A stretch of 64,000 bases of DNA from Erysipelothrix tonsillarum DSM 14972. GTDB lineage: Bacteria > Bacillota_I > Bacilli_A > Erysipelotrichales > Erysipelotrichaceae. Of the stretch, positions 1 through 7,318 are shown piece by piece. A program made the translations under genes and the position numbers. Numbering within the stretch: position 1 is the stretch's first letter; each line of letters opens with the position of its first letter. The notes below the pieces were generated by a model, which searched no databases, was not told the DNA's origin, and was given only the letters and a program-made list of their open reading frames with translations. The DNA is taken from positions 238,860 through 302,859 of the forward strand of contig NZ_KB892380.1 of the NCBI RefSeq assembly GCF_000373785.1, read 5' to 3'.

Positions 1-339
1 CTCTTGTTCAATATTCACCACAAAGACTTGTGCTTGTGCCGTTTTATTACCACCTAAGCACATATCAAGTGGATTCAGTCGAAAGGAAAGGATTGTTTTT
101 GTGTCAACTAATTCTTGGTAATATTGTGTTGCATTCGCATACATGGCATCAAACAACTCTGTCTCAGATATTGCGACGTTGGTAACGTTACTGGTTTCAT
201 TATTGATATTATCTGTCGCAGTTGTTTGTTGATATATAAAAATACCTAGAACTACAATAAAAAGAATTAAAGCAACTCTTAATAATATTTGGTTTTTTTT
301 ATTCGATTTATCTAATATTTCATGTCGTTTTTGTATCAT
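1..339 (-). CDS. Partial membrane-anchored protein of unknown function
   Basis: This leftward reading frame starts at an ATG preceded by a good ribosome binding site (AGAGGTGG) and stays open to the window edge, so only the first 113 residues are visible. They show a charged cytoplasmic start (MIQKRHEILDK), one hydrophobic membrane segment at about residues 21-38, then a polar Asn/Thr-rich stretch that would lie outside the membrane. I do not recognise the family. It lies just downstream of parB on the same strand but is separated from it by a terminator, so it is probably its own transcription unit. Confidence 0.6.
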   Translation of the reverse strand, partial: MIQKRHEILDKSNKKNQILLRVALILFIVVLGIFIYQQTTATDNINNETSNVTNVAISETELFDAMYANATQYYQELVDTKTILSFRLNPLDMCLGGNKTAQAQVFVVNIEQE

Positions 340-405
340 GAATCCACCTCTAACTTTACGATATCATTATCATTTTATCGATACGAGAAATTACCATGAA
401 AGATG

Positions 406-428
406 TAAAAAGGACGCGTTGGCGTCCT
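406..428 (-). terminator. Terminator of the rsmG-noc-soj-parB operon
   Basis: A perfect 7-bp GC-rich stem (AGGACGC / GCGTCCT) with a 4-base loop is followed on the minus strand by a short T run. It begins immediately after the parB stop codon. Confidence 0.8.
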
Positions 429-429
429 C

Positions 430-1299
430 TTATTCAATAATATCAAGCAATTCTAAAATACGGTTTAAATCTTCATCATCATCAAATGAAATGGTAACTT
501 TATTGTTGGTGATGTTAACACGTGTTTGTAGACGGCGCTCAAAAAGTGATTGCGCATACTCGTATTCCTTATTGCGAACCTTTGGTTCAATGGGTTTAAC
601 ATCTTCTTTATTAATGAGACGTTCTGCTTCTCGAACCGATAATTTTTTGTTATATATTTCTTCAGCAATACGCTCAATTTCTTTTGGATCTTCAATTGTT
701 ACTAATGGGCGAACATGACCCATGGTTAATTTATTTTCACTAACCATTTCTTGAACCGATTTTGGAAGTCTTAGCAGACGAAGTAAGTTCGTAATATGAC
801 TTCGAGACTTGCTTACACGCTTTGCAACTTCTTCTTGGGTTAAGCCCAAACGATCAATAAGGGAACTGTATCCCATCGCTTCTTCAATAACATTTAAATC
901 TTCACGTTGAACATTCTCAATGATCGCAATTTCCATCATCTGTGAATCATCGAAATCAACCACGATTGCGGCAATTTCATCAATTTTGGCACGCTTTGTT
1001 GCACGTAATCGGCGTTCACCAGCAACCAGTTCGTAACCTTTGTTGGTTTCTCGAACTAAAATCGGTGTGAAAAGTCCATGAGTTGAAATTGATTGTGATA
1101 ATTCTTGTAACTTGTCTTCGTCAAAATGACGACGAGGTTGATAAGGATTCGTACGAATATCTTTTACTTTAAGGCTTGTTTTTACCCCAGTAAATTCATC
1201 ATTATTGCCTTGTTGGATATCTTCTAGAACTGATGTTACATCATCACCGAAGATTGCACCAAGTCCACGACCTAATCGATTACTATCTTTCTCTGCCAT
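430..1299 (-). CDS. parB: Chromosome partitioning protein ParB (Spo0J)
   Basis: ParB is the CTP-dependent clamp that loads at parS and spreads to organise the origin region and recruit SMC. The 289-residue protein has the N-terminal CTP-binding domain with GERRLRATK and ENVQREDLN motifs, a central helix-turn-helix (TQEEVAKRVSKSRSHITNLLRLLRL), and a C-terminal dimerisation domain rich in Glu/Asp. The ATG at 1299 is chosen because GGAG lies 8 bases upstream; a GTG nine bases earlier is in frame but too close to that site. The start overlaps the soj stop by 17 bases. Helix residues SRSHIT and the following MGHVRPL fit ParB rather than Noc specificity. Matching parS sites are at 42170 and 44366. 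Confidence 0.95.
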   Translation of the reverse strand: MAEKDSNRLGRGLGAIFGDDVTSVLEDIQQGNNDEFTGVKTSLKVKDIRTNPYQPRRHFDEDKLQELSQSISTHGLFTPILVRETNKGYELVAGERRLRATKRAKIDEIAAIVVDFDDSQMMEIAIIENVQREDLNVIEEAMGYSSLIDRLGLTQEEVAKRVSKSRSHITNLLRLLRLPKSVQEMVSENKLTMGHVRPLVTIEDPKEIERIAEEIYNKKLSVREAERLINKEDVKPIEPKVRNKEYEYAQSLFERRLQTRVNITNNKVTISFDDDEDLNRILELLDIIE

Positions 1300-2080
1300 T
1301 CGAGTCACTCCGTTTCTTATTATATGATAAGACTTCTTTCGCTAGAGATGCATATGCTTTAGCGCCTTCCGATTTTAAATCATATTCGAAGATTGAGTTT
1401 CCACGAGAAGGAGCTTCAGACAACTTAACATTTCTAGGGATATTACTCTTATAGACACGTTCTTTAAAATATTTACGAACTTCTTGTTGAACTTCCACAC
1501 TCAATCGAGTACGTACATCAAACATCGTAAGTAAAACGCCTTCTATTTTTAAATCTGGATTAAACAGCTTTTGTACGAGGCGGATTGTAGATAATAACTG
1601 TGTTAATCCTTCCAATGCATAATATTCACATTGCACAGGTATAATGACTGAATCCGCAGCCGTCAATGCATTTGTATTCAAAAGTCCCAATGATGGCGGA
1701 CAGTCTATAATTATATAATCATAGTCTTCCTTTGCCTTAATCAATTTATTCTTTAAAAGACGTTCACGACCAATCTTGAATTCAACCATTTCCAGGTCTG
1801 CACCCGCAAGATCAATCGTTGCAGGAATTAAATCCATGGGTGGAGTATTCAAAGTCATTTTAATGTCACTTACTTCTTTTTCAGAAAGAATTAAATCATA
1901 GGTACTATCTTTAATGGCCATTCTATTTGCACCGACACCTTGTGATGCATTTCCTTGGGGGTCAAGGTCAACTAATAGAACTTTTTGGCCAAGGTAGGCT
2001 AAACCGGCTGATAAATTTATACTTGTCGTAGTTTTACCAACGCCACCTTTTTGGTTAGCTACAGCGATTATTTTCCCCAT
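1283..2080 (-). CDS. soj: ParA-family ATPase Soj
   Basis: Soj is the partner ATPase of ParB; in the Bacillus system it also regulates DnaA. The 265-residue protein opens with the deviant Walker A motif KGGVGKTT at residues 11-18, has the switch motif DLDPQGNAS around residue 40, and the Walker B-like IIIDCPPSLG around residue 120. Length and order are typical of chromosomal Soj proteins. It lies between noc and parB on one leftward transcript, 29 bases after the noc stop, with an AAGGATG ribosome binding site. Confidence 0.95.
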   Translation of the reverse strand: MGKIIAVANQKGGVGKTTTSINLSAGLAYLGQKVLLVDLDPQGNASQGVGANRMAIKDSTYDLILSEKEVSDIKMTLNTPPMDLIPATIDLAGADLEMVEFKIGRERLLKNKLIKAKEDYDYIIIDCPPSLGLLNTNALTAADSVIIPVQCEYYALEGLTQLLSTIRLVQKLFNPDLKIEGVLLTMFDVRTRLSVEVQQEVRKYFKERVYKSNIPRNVKLSEAPSRGNSIFEYDLKSEGAKAYASLAKEVLSYNKKRSDSNGRER

Positions 2081-2109
2081 TGACTCACATCCTTTGTTAT
2101 ATTCTTAGG

Positions 2110-2865
2110 TTATTTAGGGAAGCGTACCGTGATGATAACCTCATCATCCGTTTCTTCCATATCATGTTTTACCGTAATTCCTGTTTTCTCGATCATGCCG
2201 ATTGATTGTTTAATTGTATTAATTCCAATCTTAATATGTTGAGAGATACCACGTGTTACAACTTTTTTCTTGCGTGGTTTGTTAATGAGCGTTTCCGTTT
2301 CTTTAACATTTAGTTTTTTATTCAGAATTTCATCTAAAACTTCTTCAGTTTTTTCTTTTTCAACACTGAGTAATGCACGCGCATGACGTTCTGTAATCTT
2401 ACGCTCACCCAATGCCTCAAGTACTGGCTCCGGCAATTCAAGGAGTCTAATTTTATTGGCAATTGCGGATTGTGACTTACCCACTTTTGTGGCTAGTTCT
2501 TTTTGAGTGATTTTTTGAATCCTTAAAAGGTCTCGGTATGCTTTTGCTTCCTCTAACACACTTAAGTCTTCACGTTGAATATTTTCAATAAGTGCCAATG
2601 TTGCACTCTTATTATCATCAATATTACTGATAATGCATGGAACTTCCGTAAAACCAAACATTCGCATCGCACGATATCGACGTTCACCCGCAATAATTTC
2701 ATATTCATCTGTCTCGTTCACTTCACGAACTACAATCGGTTGAAGAAGGCCATTTTCACTAATCGATTGTCCCAATTCCAACAAACTCTCATCGTTAAAA
2801 GTTAGCCGCGGTTGATTACGGTTAGGTTTAATTTTTTCAATAGCTATTTCTCTACGATCAATCAT
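2110..2865 (-). CDS. noc: Nucleoid occlusion protein Noc (ParB paralogue)
   Basis: This second ParB-like protein (251 aa) adjoins rsmG, the usual place of noc in Bacillota. It keeps the CTP-binding motifs IAGERRYRAM and ENIQREDLS. Its DNA-recognition segment reads SQSAIANKIRLL followed by ITERHARALL; the Gln, Lys and Arg at these points match the published Noc-type specificity positions, unlike parB in this operon. The ATG at 2865 is chosen for its strong GGGAGG site 5 bases upstream; an upstream in-frame ATG at 2904 lies inside rsmG without such a site. With this start, the protein begins at MIDRREIAI and lacks the N-terminal amphipathic membrane-targeting helix known in Bacillus Noc. It overlaps rsmG by 8 bases. 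Confidence 0.85.
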   Translation of the reverse strand: MIDRREIAIEKIKPNRNQPRLTFNDESLLELGQSISENGLLQPIVVREVNETDEYEIIAGERRYRAMRMFGFTEVPCIISNIDDNKSATLALIENIQREDLSVLEEAKAYRDLLRIQKITQKELATKVGKSQSAIANKIRLLELPEPVLEALGERKITERHARALLSVEKEKTEEVLDEILNKKLNVKETETLINKPRKKKVVTRGISQHIKIGINTIKQSIGMIEKTGITVKHDMEETDDEVIITVRFPK

Positions 2866-3574
2866 GGTTCCTCCCAGACAGTGGTGTCTTCTTAATTTTA
2901 GCATAACTTCTTGGATACTTATGTGAAGCCGATTTTACTTTAGTAATCTCTAAATTGTAACGGTCACCCATCAGCTCATCACTGAATTTATGAGTTTCAG
3001 TCAGTTCTCCGCCGAGAATTTTTATGGCTTTCAAAGAATCTTCATATTCTTCGATTCCTTTCGATCCTTTCATTGCTAAAAATACGCCTCCTACTTTCAC
3101 AAAAGGAAGGCATAGTTCGCTCAAAATATCGAGATATGCAACAGCACGTGCGGTTGCAACATCAAACGATTCTCGAAGATCACCAATTACATCTTCGGCA
3201 CGTCCATTAATAACAACAACATTTTTGATTCCACACTCGTTTACAACACGTTCTAAGAAATTGGTGCGTTTCGTTGTTGGTTCAATACATGTAACGTGTA
3301 CATCTGGTCGCGCGATTGCGAGTACAATTCCCGGAAACCCGGCGCCGCTACCAATGTCAGCAATTCGGCTCTTTTCCTTAATTAATGGTGATATAAGCAA
3401 TGAGTCATAGAAATGTTTCAAGAAAATCCCTTCATCATCATCAATACCCGTTAAATTTAAGACTTTATTCACTTCTTGAATAAGATTCTTGTACGATAAA
3501 AATTGTTGTTTCATATCTTCTGAAACAACAATTCCCAACGCTTCAATTTTACTAATAAATTCTAAAAAATTCAT
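2858..3574 (-). CDS. rsmG: 16S rRNA (guanine527-N7)-methyltransferase RsmG (GidB)
   Basis: RsmG methylates N7 of G527 in 16S rRNA using S-adenosylmethionine. The 238-residue protein has the Rossmann-type SAM motif ADIGSGAGFPGIVLAI near residues 70-85, the family motif NLTG near residue 40 (VLNLTGIDDD), and ATARAVAYLDIL in the second half. The start has a strong GGAGG site. It is the first gene of the leftward rsmG-noc-soj-parB operon, a promoter for which is visible about 85 bases upstream. Confidence 0.95.
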   Translation of the reverse strand: MNFLEFISKIEALGIVVSEDMKQQFLSYKNLIQEVNKVLNLTGIDDDEGIFLKHFYDSLLISPLIKEKSRIADIGSGAGFPGIVLAIARPDVHVTCIEPTTKRTNFLERVVNECGIKNVVVINGRAEDVIGDLRESFDVATARAVAYLDILSELCLPFVKVGGVFLAMKGSKGIEEYEDSLKAIKILGGELTETHKFSDELMGDRYNLEITKVKSASHKYPRSYAKIKKTPLSGRNHD

Positions 3575-3657
3575 GAAGCCTCCAATTACAATGCTTATGT
3601 TATAAACACATTATTATCATATTTGATTCTTACGATTAGAATCTAAACTACGTTGTA

Positions 3658-3686
3658 ATTATAGCGTATTTCCAAGATTTCCACAA
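3658..3686 (-). promoter_or_regulatory. Probable promoter of the rsmG operon
   Basis: On the minus strand TTGTGG and a perfect TATAAT are separated by 17 bases. This would give a leader of roughly 75 bases before rsmG. The call rests on spacing and hexamers only. Confidence 0.6.
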
Positions 3687-3714
3687 CAAAACCTCGTGAC
3701 AAATATTTAGTCAA

Positions 3715-3750
3715 AAATGCATAAAAGACAGTAAAACACTGTCTTTTATG
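3715..3750 (-). terminator. Terminator after the LPxTG surface protein gene
   Basis: A perfect 13-bp inverted repeat (CATAAAAGACAGT and its complement) with a 5-base loop is followed on the minus strand by CATTTTTG. It lies 9 bases after the stop codon of the LPxTG fragment. Confidence 0.75.
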
Positions 3751-3758
3751 GTCATATT

Positions 3759-4049
3759 TTAGATTGTATTTTTCTCCCTTTTCGATAATAATACACAAAT
3801 ACCTAATATTATAAGAGTTACCCCCAATTTATTACGCTCTTTTTGTTGCCCTGTATTGGGAAGAACGCTATGTTTGTCCCGTATTATTTCCCCGGTAATG
3901 TCATTCTCATCAAAATTTTGGTTGGTCTTGATGCTTTTTGTTTTAGGAGGTAAAGAATGACTTCTTCTATGTTCTATTTTTGAAGTCTCATCCATCTCGT
4001 TTACCTTAGTTAATTCAACTTGTTTTGAATCATTTGTTTCGGCCTCCAA
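3759..4049 (-). pseudogene. Displaced C-terminal cell-wall sorting fragment of the surface protein
   Basis: This frame encodes a polar stretch, then the sorting signal LPNTG (about residue 62 of the fragment), a hydrophobic segment (LGVTLIILGICVLL) and a basic tail (SKREK): a complete sortase-dependent cell-wall anchor. It has no ATG or ribosome binding site of its own; the first possible start is a TTG at 4049 inside the preceding gene. It overlaps the end of the 730-residue secreted protein in a different frame. Restoring one base in the AAAA run at 4060-4063 (TTTT on the coding strand) would join the two into one protein of about 820 residues. I therefore read it as the broken 3' part of the same gene. 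Confidence 0.75.
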
Positions 4050-6202
4050 GGGCTTGGTGAAAATTGCGTTTCGCTCATCAATTTAGGAACAGTGATTTCA
4101 TAAATAATTGCTGATTCCATCGTACTGCTTTGATTTCTTTCCATCTGTTCTAAATCTCTCATAATTTGCATAACCTCACGCTCATGTCTTAGACGATTAT
4201 CCAAATCTTGCCTTAATGCAGCTTCCAAGTGAATCTTTTTTTCATTCTCAATTGCATTTAAAATAAAATCGGATTCCTCGAACCAATGATGTTGTTCATC
4301 ACTATCAGAAATTTCAAAGCCATCAATACTCGGTATCATAAACAAATTTTCTTTGTTTTCAACTATAGAACCCTGAACGTCAATCAGATTCAATGTCTGT
4401 TCAAGACTGCTTAAGTCTGTAACACGATTAATATCTTTTAGTGCTCCACTCGGGTTGTTGGAATTGATTTCGGAAACTTTAGGGGTGATTGCGTTCCCAT
4501 CTACATACAAATCAAAGTACTTTGGCTTAAACTGTTCTTCAAACTCAATTTTTCTTACTTCATAAGCAATGCGATTTTTACGATCTTGTTCAAGGATTTG
4601 TTCAATATTTTTCCGTTTGATAATCTCGCGTTGCAATAAAGCCTGATAACCGTCTTCTGGTAAAAAACTTGGCTGATCATCAATACTATATCCATCCATA
4701 AATACTATTTCTGGTAATAAGATATTCTTGGGTTCTTCGTGTTCCTCTTCTCGGATCACAAAGCTGTCAATCGACAACAACGTTTCATTATCCAACTTTA
4801 TCGGTGTTTTGGGACTTTCATGCAATATAAACCCTTCGATATCCAAGAGTTCTTCGGGATTGATTTTATTTGCCGATAAAGGTTTGATAACTTCTACAAA
4901 AACATCATCTTCTTCTTTTTTAGGTTTGAATGCTTTTTCAATCTCAAAATGCAATGGTTGAATAATGCGGTCAATATACAGTTTAGAATCCGTCGATACA
5001 CTGAAAAATTTATCTCGTTCACCAACAATTAAGGATGGATTTTTTGATGCATTGACTTTAAACGTCACGTTACTTTGGTTCAAGTCTACCGTTTGCTTGA
5101 TATGCGTTGGTTGCTCATTCTGTAAAAGATATATATCAAGAACACTGAATTCTTTTGCATCGGGATGGTTTAGAATATTGGGTCCCCACTCAATACTAAA
5201 TACTTTATCAATGTATCGTTCTACATTAATTTGGGTAATATTCTTAAGTTCAACTTCATCCAAAGTTATCGTTAAATTTGAATTATCAAGATTAAATCGC
5301 TTAAGTTTATAGACTGTTTCTAAATCTATTGTCTCTAGATCTTCAAAAATAACATTTCCATCTTTTAGTATTCCTTTGATTTCTTTGTTTTTATCATTAA
5401 CAAGGATTATTTCTCCAGTTAATAAATTAACGTTTTCTCCCTTGAGAGGGATTATTTTTTGAATCTTTGGACGAATATAGAATGTAAATTCTGAGTCATT
5501 AACGATTTTCTTCTCTATCTTTATTAAATCATTATCTTCTGTAATAATATCGAACACATACGGCTTATTTTTTTCATCATATTTATTCGTGATAAATGAA
5601 TAATTTGAGCGTGATTGCCGCATATTGTGCTTGGTTCGAAGGCTCGACGATTTAACACCGTTTGCTGTAAGTATAAATGGGATTGCTTCAACGTTTTTAA
5701 TCTCACCTTCCCGAATGACACTAAACTTTATTGTTTGATTTTTAATTCTAATGATATTTAGAATATTATCCGTTTGAATGACACGATATTCTGCATAATT
5801 ATCTGTATCTTTATGAATCAAAAAACTATATTTCTTATCATATACATTATGAGGTTCGCGTTTTAAATCAAGTGAATCTCTTACGACTAAATTATCAATT
5901 GTGATTGTCCTTGTATTTTTAGTTAGATTGGTGATTTTCCCAATTTCAATGGATAAATTATCCTTAACATCCTCCTGCATACTGAGTGTGATTGGTTCAT
6001 CTCCACTTTCCATCCCAAACCACTGAATGGTGTATGTTTTTGACCCACTTATACAGGAAGTGGGACTGTTACAGATTCCACGCATATTGTTTTGATTGTC
6101 CATATTTGGAAATTCAAAACCAACATCAGCATGAATTGATTCAGGATTATAAACTAGAAAAAGTAATGAAAATGCTACAAAAATAAAAACTTTACGTATC
6201 AT
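4010..6202 (-). CDS. Secreted surface protein, probably frameshifted before its LPxTG anchor
   Basis: The 730-residue product starts with a signal peptide (MIRKVFIFVAFSLLFLVY, likely cleavage after IHA near residue 25) and has a GGAGGGG ribosome binding site. Two stretches beginning YTIQW (near residue 57) and FSIEW (near residue 345) resemble Cna protein B-type beta-sandwich repeats used as stalks in Gram-positive surface proteins. The last 150 residues are strongly charged and probably helical (around RQDLDNRLRHEREVM). It has no membrane anchor in this frame and stops at 4010, while the LPNTG anchor lies in the next frame. Either the gene is inactivated, or it is switched by slippage, or the sequence has an error. 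A terminator follows the joined gene. The gene lies between rsmG and mnmG, which are neighbours in many relatives, so it may be an insertion. Confidence 0.75.
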   Translation of the reverse strand: MIRKVFIFVAFSLLFLVYNPESIHADVGFEFPNMDNQNNMRGICNSPTSCISGSKTYTIQWFGMESGDEPITLSMQEDVKDNLSIEIGKITNLTKNTRTITIDNLVVRDSLDLKREPHNVYDKKYSFLIHKDTDNYAEYRVIQTDNILNIIRIKNQTIKFSVIREGEIKNVEAIPFILTANGVKSSSLRTKHNMRQSRSNYSFITNKYDEKNKPYVFDIITEDNDLIKIEKKIVNDSEFTFYIRPKIQKIIPLKGENVNLLTGEIILVNDKNKEIKGILKDGNVIFEDLETIDLETVYKLKRFNLDNSNLTITLDEVELKNITQINVERYIDKVFSIEWGPNILNHPDAKEFSVLDIYLLQNEQPTHIKQTVDLNQSNVTFKVNASKNPSLIVGERDKFFSVSTDSKLYIDRIIQPLHFEIEKAFKPKKEEDDVFVEVIKPLSANKINPEELLDIEGFILHESPKTPIKLDNETLLSIDSFVIREEEHEEPKNILLPEIVFMDGYSIDDQPSFLPEDGYQALLQREIIKRKNIEQILEQDRKNRIAYEVRKIEFEEQFKPKYFDLYVDGNAITPKVSEINSNNPSGALKDINRVTDLSSLEQTLNLIDVQGSIVENKENLFMIPSIDGFEISDSDEQHHWFEESDFILNAIENEKKIHLEAALRQDLDNRLRHEREVMQIMRDLEQMERNQSSTMESAIIYEITVPKLMSETQFSPSPWRPKQMIQNKLN

Positions 6203-6315
6203 TATATCCCCTCCACAATTAATAGCGTGTTAAATTTTCACACATCACCATACATCTTGTAAAGTAGAAATCTTATATACAACGAATTGTTGTTTATTCG
6301 GTTTTTATAGTACAT

Positions 6316-6345
6316 AAAAAAACCGAACCCTATCGGCTCGGTTTT
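6316..6345 (-). terminator. Terminator after the Gfo/Idh/MocA gene
   Basis: An 8-bp stem (AAAACCGA / TCGGTTTT) with an 11-base loop is followed on the minus strand by a T run. It starts 2 bases after the stop codon of the oxidoreductase gene. Confidence 0.8.
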
Positions 6346-6347
6346 CG

Positions 6348-7307
6348 TTAATTATTGGCTGTTTTCTGTGCTTTTTCTGCAATACGAACAACATTGAGTG
6401 TATGTTCTAAATATCGATCTCGTATTGAATAATCACGTGTTCTGATTGCTTTTTCAAATACTTCAACTTGATAGGACAGACGCGGTTGGTCTTGGATATT
6501 AATCATTTCCTTGGAATCTTTGGTGATTATCGTTACCGATTCAATCCCACTAACACTCTCGGGAATGTAAATATATCCTTTTTCACCTTGTATTTGTCCA
6601 AAATTTTGAGAAAAACTATCTTTCGCGCCGACACACTCTACGGTCATGTGTGGATAATTCATAACGAGGACGCCTGAAGTATCAATGCCGTTTGAATGTT
6701 TATTAGCGTAATACATCACTTCATCCGGCATACCAAAGATACCAACGACGAAGTGAATGTTGTAGATGTTAATGTCTGCAAGTGCTCCACCCGAGTATTT
6801 TGGATTAAAGACATTGGGAGTATCACCTGCTAAAAGTGCATCATAACGGCTGGAATATTGACTGAAATTGCATTGAACCATCTTTATATCGCCGATTACT
6901 TCTAAGTTCGATTTTATAAAATTATAGTGCGGTAAATGAATATTGCAAATAGCTTCAAAGAGGAAGAGGTCATGCTCTTGGGCATATCGAATTAACCTTT
7001 GAGCTCTTTCTTCTGTTTCAACAAATGGTTTTTCTACAATCACATGCTTTCCTGCTTTGAGCGCAGCGAAAGCTTGTTCGTAGTGTAGGCTATTGGGTGA
7101 TGCAATATAAATTGTATCCACCAATGAATCTGAAAATAAATCATCAAGCTTTGTGTATCGCTTTTCAATTCCAAACCGCTTAGCCAAAGCATCAGCACGA
7201 CCTTGTGTTCGCGAATAAACGGCTTTAAATGAAACCCCACTAAGATCTTGCGTTGAGGCAATAAATTGCTCAACGATAACACCTGTACCAATTGTTCCAA
7301 TATTCAT
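6348..7307 (-). CDS. Gfo/Idh/MocA-family NAD(P)-dependent oxidoreductase
   Basis: The 319-residue protein has the N-terminal Rossmann fold (IGTIGTGVIVEQFI, with GTG in the dinucleotide loop), the family motif VIVEKPF near residue 95 whose Lys is the usual catalytic or cofactor-contacting residue, and a C-terminal alpha/beta domain containing GGALADINIYNIHF near residue 175. Family members oxidise or reduce sugars, inositols or related ring compounds with NAD or NADP; the substrate cannot be told from sequence alone. It starts 11 bases after mnmG on the same strand and probably shares its transcript. Confidence 0.85.
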   Translation of the reverse strand: MNIGTIGTGVIVEQFIASTQDLSGVSFKAVYSRTQGRADALAKRFGIEKRYTKLDDLFSDSLVDTIYIASPNSLHYEQAFAALKAGKHVIVEKPFVETEERAQRLIRYAQEHDLFLFEAICNIHLPHYNFIKSNLEVIGDIKMVQCNFSQYSSRYDALLAGDTPNVFNPKYSGGALADINIYNIHFVVGIFGMPDEVMYYANKHSNGIDTSGVLVMNYPHMTVECVGAKDSFSQNFGQIQGEKGYIYIPESVSGIESVTIITKDSKEMINIQDQPRLSYQVEVFEKAIRTRDYSIRDRYLEHTLNVVRIAEKAQKTANN

Positions 7308-7318
7308 GATTTTCCACC

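Noticed and set aside
514-529. CACGTG core within parB, where Bacillus carries a parS
   Set aside because: The flanking bases do not match the parS arms on either side.
2866-2904. Upstream in-frame start for noc (MLKLRRHH...)
   Set aside because: It lies inside rsmG without a ribosome binding site, while a strong GGGAGG site precedes the ATG at 2865. It is kept in mind because it bears on the missing membrane helix.
4047-4049. TTG start for an independent 96-residue LPxTG protein
   Set aside because: No ribosome binding site or signal peptide is present; the frame is better explained as the displaced end of the upstream surface protein gene.
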